Of a DNA stretch of 64,000 nucleotides, positions 61,001 through 64,000 are shown in pieces; position 1 is the stretch's first letter; every line of letters begins with the position of its first letter. Location: contig OX419335.1 in assembly GCA_948470475.1 (NCBI GenBank), forward strand, positions 28,036,191 through 28,100,190, given 5' to 3'. The position numbers and the translations under genes were made by a program. Below the pieces are notes generated by a model. That model was not told where the DNA came from. It ran no database searches and worked only from the letters and a program-made list of their open reading frames with translations. This DNA comes from Galaxea fascicularis (taxonomy: Eukaryota > Cnidaria > Anthozoa > Scleractinia > Euphylliidae).

Positions 61001-63905
61001 AAGTTAGAAGCTTTAATCACTACAACGGGCAGAATGAGCACTGGTATCAAAACAGACCTCTAATGAGAGGTAGACATGCCGGTGCGAAACACAGACTATA
61101 ACTTCACTAACCAGACTTTTACCAGGAATAACAAGTCCAAAGGTTTCTTCTTTCTTTTCCTTCTGTGTGCGAAGAGGAAGAAAAAAGGTAAACAGTAAAA
61201 ACGGGAGTACTGCCCTTGACATCCCCTTGCAGGGGAGGAGGGTTGGCGCAGTGGTGAGAGCGCTCGCCTTCCACCAATGTGTCCCGGGTTCGATTCCCGC
61301 ACTCGGTGTCATAATTGGGCTGAGTTTGTTGGTTCCTTACTCTGCTCTGAGAGGTTTTACTCCGGGTACTCCGGTTTTCCCCTCTCCTCAAAAACCACCA
61401 TTTGATTTGATTTGACTTAGAGTTTATTTGATTTATAGTCTCCCGAATTAGTAGAACACTCGTGTTCGGCTAGAACGATTTGAGACTTAACTAAAGTTAC
61501 TATTATTGTTATTGCCTTAATAGCCTTTGACAAGAAATCTGTATATCCAAGAACATTCAACAATTTAGAATCTCCGAAGTCAGCGGGAATTGGGACGTTC
61601 TGCTCACAATTCTGCTAGATTACTTTAACTTTGTACCTTTAAAAGCTTGCAAATATTTATTTTGTAGATTCTTATGCTTAATTAATTTTTTGGACGGCGA
61701 CAAGTTTAGCAGTAGTAATTGTAATTTCTGTTATGTGCTACCGTCGTGAAATAGTCTTACCTTAGCTAATCAGTATAACCTAAATCTATATAATATATAT
61801 AATAATAATATAATACTTAATTGACCACTCCCCTGAGGGGCTTTTCAGGGACAATGAAACAAATAATTCAAATGAACACAACAGAGTTAAGAATCCCAAC
61901 TTGTAGGAGGCAGACCAGTTGGCTATTTACAAGGATGACCGAGGAGTTGAACCTGGCACTTACCTAGAACAACTCCAGCTAGTGGCCAGAGCGGGATTTG
62001 AACCCAGGGTCACCGCATTGAAATCCAGCGCCCTGAACCACTCGGCCATCCTGCTTCTAAATTAACCTTTTAACGGTGCTACGCCTATTGTCAAGGGTCA
62101 CAATCATTTGGTGTTTACAGTATGAGTACCAAAGAATCTGTACTTACCCCTCCTGATCCTGATAGTTCTCCAATATAATTGTCTCGGTACGAGATGACCT
62201 CGACCTCCACATCCTTCAGACTGTTGTCTTTGCTACGTGTGTTAGATGTAGAACCCTCGCCTGATAATTGGGCTTTGTGATCACGGATGGCCTGCTGAAC
62301 AGACTCCAGTGATTCACCTTCGATTTTGAACACTTCCGTCATGTCGTCTGTTAGTAGATGGCATGAGTAACCAATATTGATGGCTGTCTCTGAGGAACGA
62401 CGAAAAAAGAAAGATGAAGACAAAATCACGCAAGGTCAACCCAAGACAGAAACAAACTGAACCTGCTGGGCTGTCAGGGAAGTATTGCAGGATATGTATC
62501 GTGATTGACACTGGAACAATCGTGCAGAAATGAGCGACCTGAAGTTCAATCGAAACCCGTACGCTAACGCGATGAGCTGGTAGTCTCAAAAAAGCAAACA
62601 CGTAAAACCAGTGACGAGCATGGGAAAACACGCATCAACCAAATTTTGACTTGCTTGCTGGGCTGAGAGGCAGGGCCAGGGCCGCACATCCCACTTTTTG
62701 TGGAAAAATAATAAATTTAGTAACACACATTTCCAAAATGAAAGGTACATCCATAGGACAACAGTGGTCGGCTATAGCTGGCGGACCTCCCCTTAACGGA
62801 ACAGGCGAGAGCGGCCCCCTCACTTTAAAAACCGTTCCGCGGGCTCTAATTAAGAACAGTTTCTGAAAAGAAAAGTTACATAGCAAGCAGCGTATGAACA
62901 AAACCCACGAGTCTTCCGAACTACAGAACTCGGCAAACACCAACTAACACCACACACGTCTCTAGTGTCAAAGTACAAGATTTGGTGATAGTACTGACCT
63001 ACTTTGTCTCCAGTCAGCACCCAGATTTTAATGTCTGCCTGTTGTAAAAAAGAGCACGGGTCAATTTTAGTTTGATTGTGCATTATATTTGTGCCTCCTC
63101 AAACAAACGGTGACGATAACGAATCTGGTCACAAAGGGTTTTGTTTTCAGAGTAGAGCACTTCGCTTCAGGAGTAAGTTTGTGCAGCGATGCTAGTTTTA
63201 ATAAAGAAGCTGATAACAATTATAGTGTTCAACTGATCCTGGAAATATCATTCTTCAGTGCTCAGGGTAACAGAAAGGCAGTCGTAAGCAACAATATTCC
63301 GAGTCTTGCTCTCACTCGGACAAAAAATACAGCGTTACAAAAGACGCCGTCATGATGTGAAGGGCGTACGAAAACAGAAATGTTTAAACAGCTGCTAACT
63401 AACCAGAAATACGAACAGAGTTTTTGTTACAATTTCTAAATGATCTTCGTTTTAATTTTTAAGTTTTATACTTCTATTGTATTCAGTTTAAGATCAATTT
63501 GTGCGCTAAATGGCTTAAATTTTAAGCTGTATATCAAGGGACATAAGGTCCTCAGTCATTCATAGCCGCTTTAGGGCACTGTCGAGTGTAACCCTGGTTT
63601 ACGAAAAATCTCTTGTATGTGCTAAAACCAATATCTTGGTTGCAGTATCCAAGACAGCGATCAAAACGCAAGCGAATGACGGAGCAATCGCCTGCGAAAA
63701 AACAACTGTTTCGTGGAAATTTTATCAGCTTTTCTACTCGTTTTTTGGAGGTGCATATCAGCGTACTTTTCTTCGCACACAGTTGCATCTGCAACCGACC
63801 CACCTCTGCTAGAGTAGCGATGGTGTCAGGGACATCATCTTGAAGTTTGTCCTCTATTGCTGTCGCACCAATCAAGATCAAATTCTGCTCAATGTCCTCA
63901 TACAC
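55033..63905 (-). CDS. ATP8B-like phospholipid flippase (P4-ATPase), C-terminal half
   Basis: Eleven exons join in phase to 538 residues; the gene continues beyond the right edge. Exons: 63804-63905, 62999-63038, 62148-62389, 61112-61162, 60896-60991, 59756-59843, 59035-59116, 58571-58712, 57886-57969, 56214-56459, 55033-55476. P4-ATPases move phospholipids to the cytosolic leaflet, usually with a CDC50/TMEM30 partner. Seen here are [18 protein letters not shown] and [18 protein letters not shown] of the phosphorylation/nucleotide domain. [11 protein letters not shown] is the Mg-binding hinge. [18 protein letters not shown] and [13 protein letters not shown] follow, then six membrane segments (about TM5-TM10). 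The tail [14 protein letters not shown] matches the ATP8B C-terminal regulatory motif. A 17-codon mini-exon (61112-61162) supplies [10 protein letters not shown]. All junctions are GT-AG except the AT-AC intron at 58713-59034. The stop at 55035-55033 could be an alternative to further splicing at a GTGAGT there. The paralog number is not resolvable. Confidence 0.85.
57121..57873. mobile_element. Long foldback element (about 240-bp arms) in a flippase intron
   Basis: The left arm at 57121-57370 has TTAAGTGCACATGAAGTAAA, GTTTGCTTATTTGAAAGGCC and GGTAACATACAAAATGA. It is mirrored, inverted, by the right arm at 57600-57873. The middle of about 230 bp is not paired. The right arm ends 12 bp before the donor of the exon at 57886-57969. 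The outermost inverted bases are TTAAGTGCA and TGCACTTAA. Confidence 0.82.
58268..58304 (+). repeat. (AAT)n microsatellite
   Basis: A run of ATA/AAT triplets in an intron of the ATP8B-like gene. Confidence 0.9.
58713..59034 (-). other. U12-type AT-AC intron of the ATP8B-like gene
   Basis: Read on the minus strand, the 322-nt intron starts ATATCCTTT at 59034 and ends in AC at 58713. TTCCTTAAT lies 11-19 nt before the end, with the branch A near 58725. Both motifs match the minor-spliceosome consensus. Splicing here gives [18 protein letters not shown] without a gap. No GT-AG alternative restores that peptide, because the donor side has no GT at the required place. Confidence 0.9.
61235..61440 (+). 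mobile_element. tRNA-derived SINE in a flippase intron
   Basis: A box TTGGCGCAGTGGTGAGAGCG and B box GGGTTCGATTCCCGC are followed by a unique body (TCCGGGTACTCCGGTTTTCC) and a (TTTGA)-like tail. This family recurs widely in stony coral genomes as I remember them, which supports the organism call. Confidence 0.85.
61820..62057 (-). mobile_element. tRNA-derived SINE in a flippase intron, minus strand
   Basis: Read on the minus strand from 62057: A box GGATGGCCGAGTGGTTCAGG and B box GGGTTCAAATCCCGC, then a body ending near CAGGGGAGTGGTC and an A+T-rich tail. The anticodon arm is not a clean tRNA, so it is a SINE head. Confidence 0.78.
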
Positions 63906-64000
63906 CTTAAAAAGAAATGCGGTTTCTCTTAGTTTAAAAGATCATTGCGCTTCTTTGAAAGAAAATACTCTTTTTAATGTAAGCAGCAGAAAAACTACTT
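63906..64000 (-). other. Flippase intron running off the window
   Basis: A pyrimidine-rich tract and AAG acceptor precede the exon at 63905. The remaining upstream exons (actuator domain, TM1-4, phosphorylated Asp) lie to the right of the window. Confidence 0.6.

Noticed and set aside
61244..61310. tRNA gene at the TGGCGCAGTGG/GGTTCGATTCC sequence
   Set aside because: It is the head of a SINE with a non-tRNA body and tail. No proper acceptor stem.
62314..62943. Minus-strand frames of about 100 codons between flippase exons
   Set aside because: They overlap intron sequence. The phase-consistent exon chain excludes them.

Overview
The window is metazoan nuclear DNA, most likely from an anthozoan cnidarian and probably a stony coral. 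It is A+T-rich and intron-rich. It carries animal-type genes split into short exons, tRNA-headed SINEs of a style common in corals, Penelope-like retroelement fragments and many foldback elements. The species call is inference.

Four genes can be supported. (1) An uninterrupted 602-codon HypX/HoxX-like gene lies at 3364-5172 (+). It joins a formyltransferase-like half to an enoyl-CoA-hydratase-like half and has a basic, mitochondrial-looking leader. (2) A small secreted cysteine-rich protein is encoded on the minus strand at 6573-7719, with a second copy predicting the same protein at 11948-13095. The copies sit inside a segmental duplication whose units lie about 5.4 kb apart. (3) A Golgi GOLM1/GOLM2-like type II membrane protein is encoded on the minus strand at 36411-44986. 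I rebuilt six exons in phase. A second first-exon-like coding exon at 47643-48005 may be an alternative start. (4) The C-terminal half of an ATP8B-type P4-ATPase (phospholipid flippase) is encoded on the minus strand at 55033-63905. I rebuilt eleven exons in phase. One intron has AT-AC ends and a match to the U12 branch point.

The centre, 15327-31705, is a structure of about 16.4 kb bounded by similar inverted termini. It interrupts the second copy of the segmental duplication. It is mostly satellite: 144-bp monomers, each holding a CpG-rich near-palindrome, and arrays of roughly 50-bp monomers. These are arranged as a higher-order repeat with a 3852-bp offset. A second element of 7.87 kb (15840-23709) is inserted in one of the 144-bp monomers. 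It has a 9-bp target duplication, inverted termini and two inverted 110-bp arrays of its own. I see no transposase in either element.

The rest is intergenic or intronic sequence with MITEs (several with clear target duplications), SINEs, Penelope-like fragments, long foldback elements in introns and short tandem repeats. The genes show no sign of acting as one pathway. All exon structures come from reading splice sites and reading phase by eye, without transcript data.
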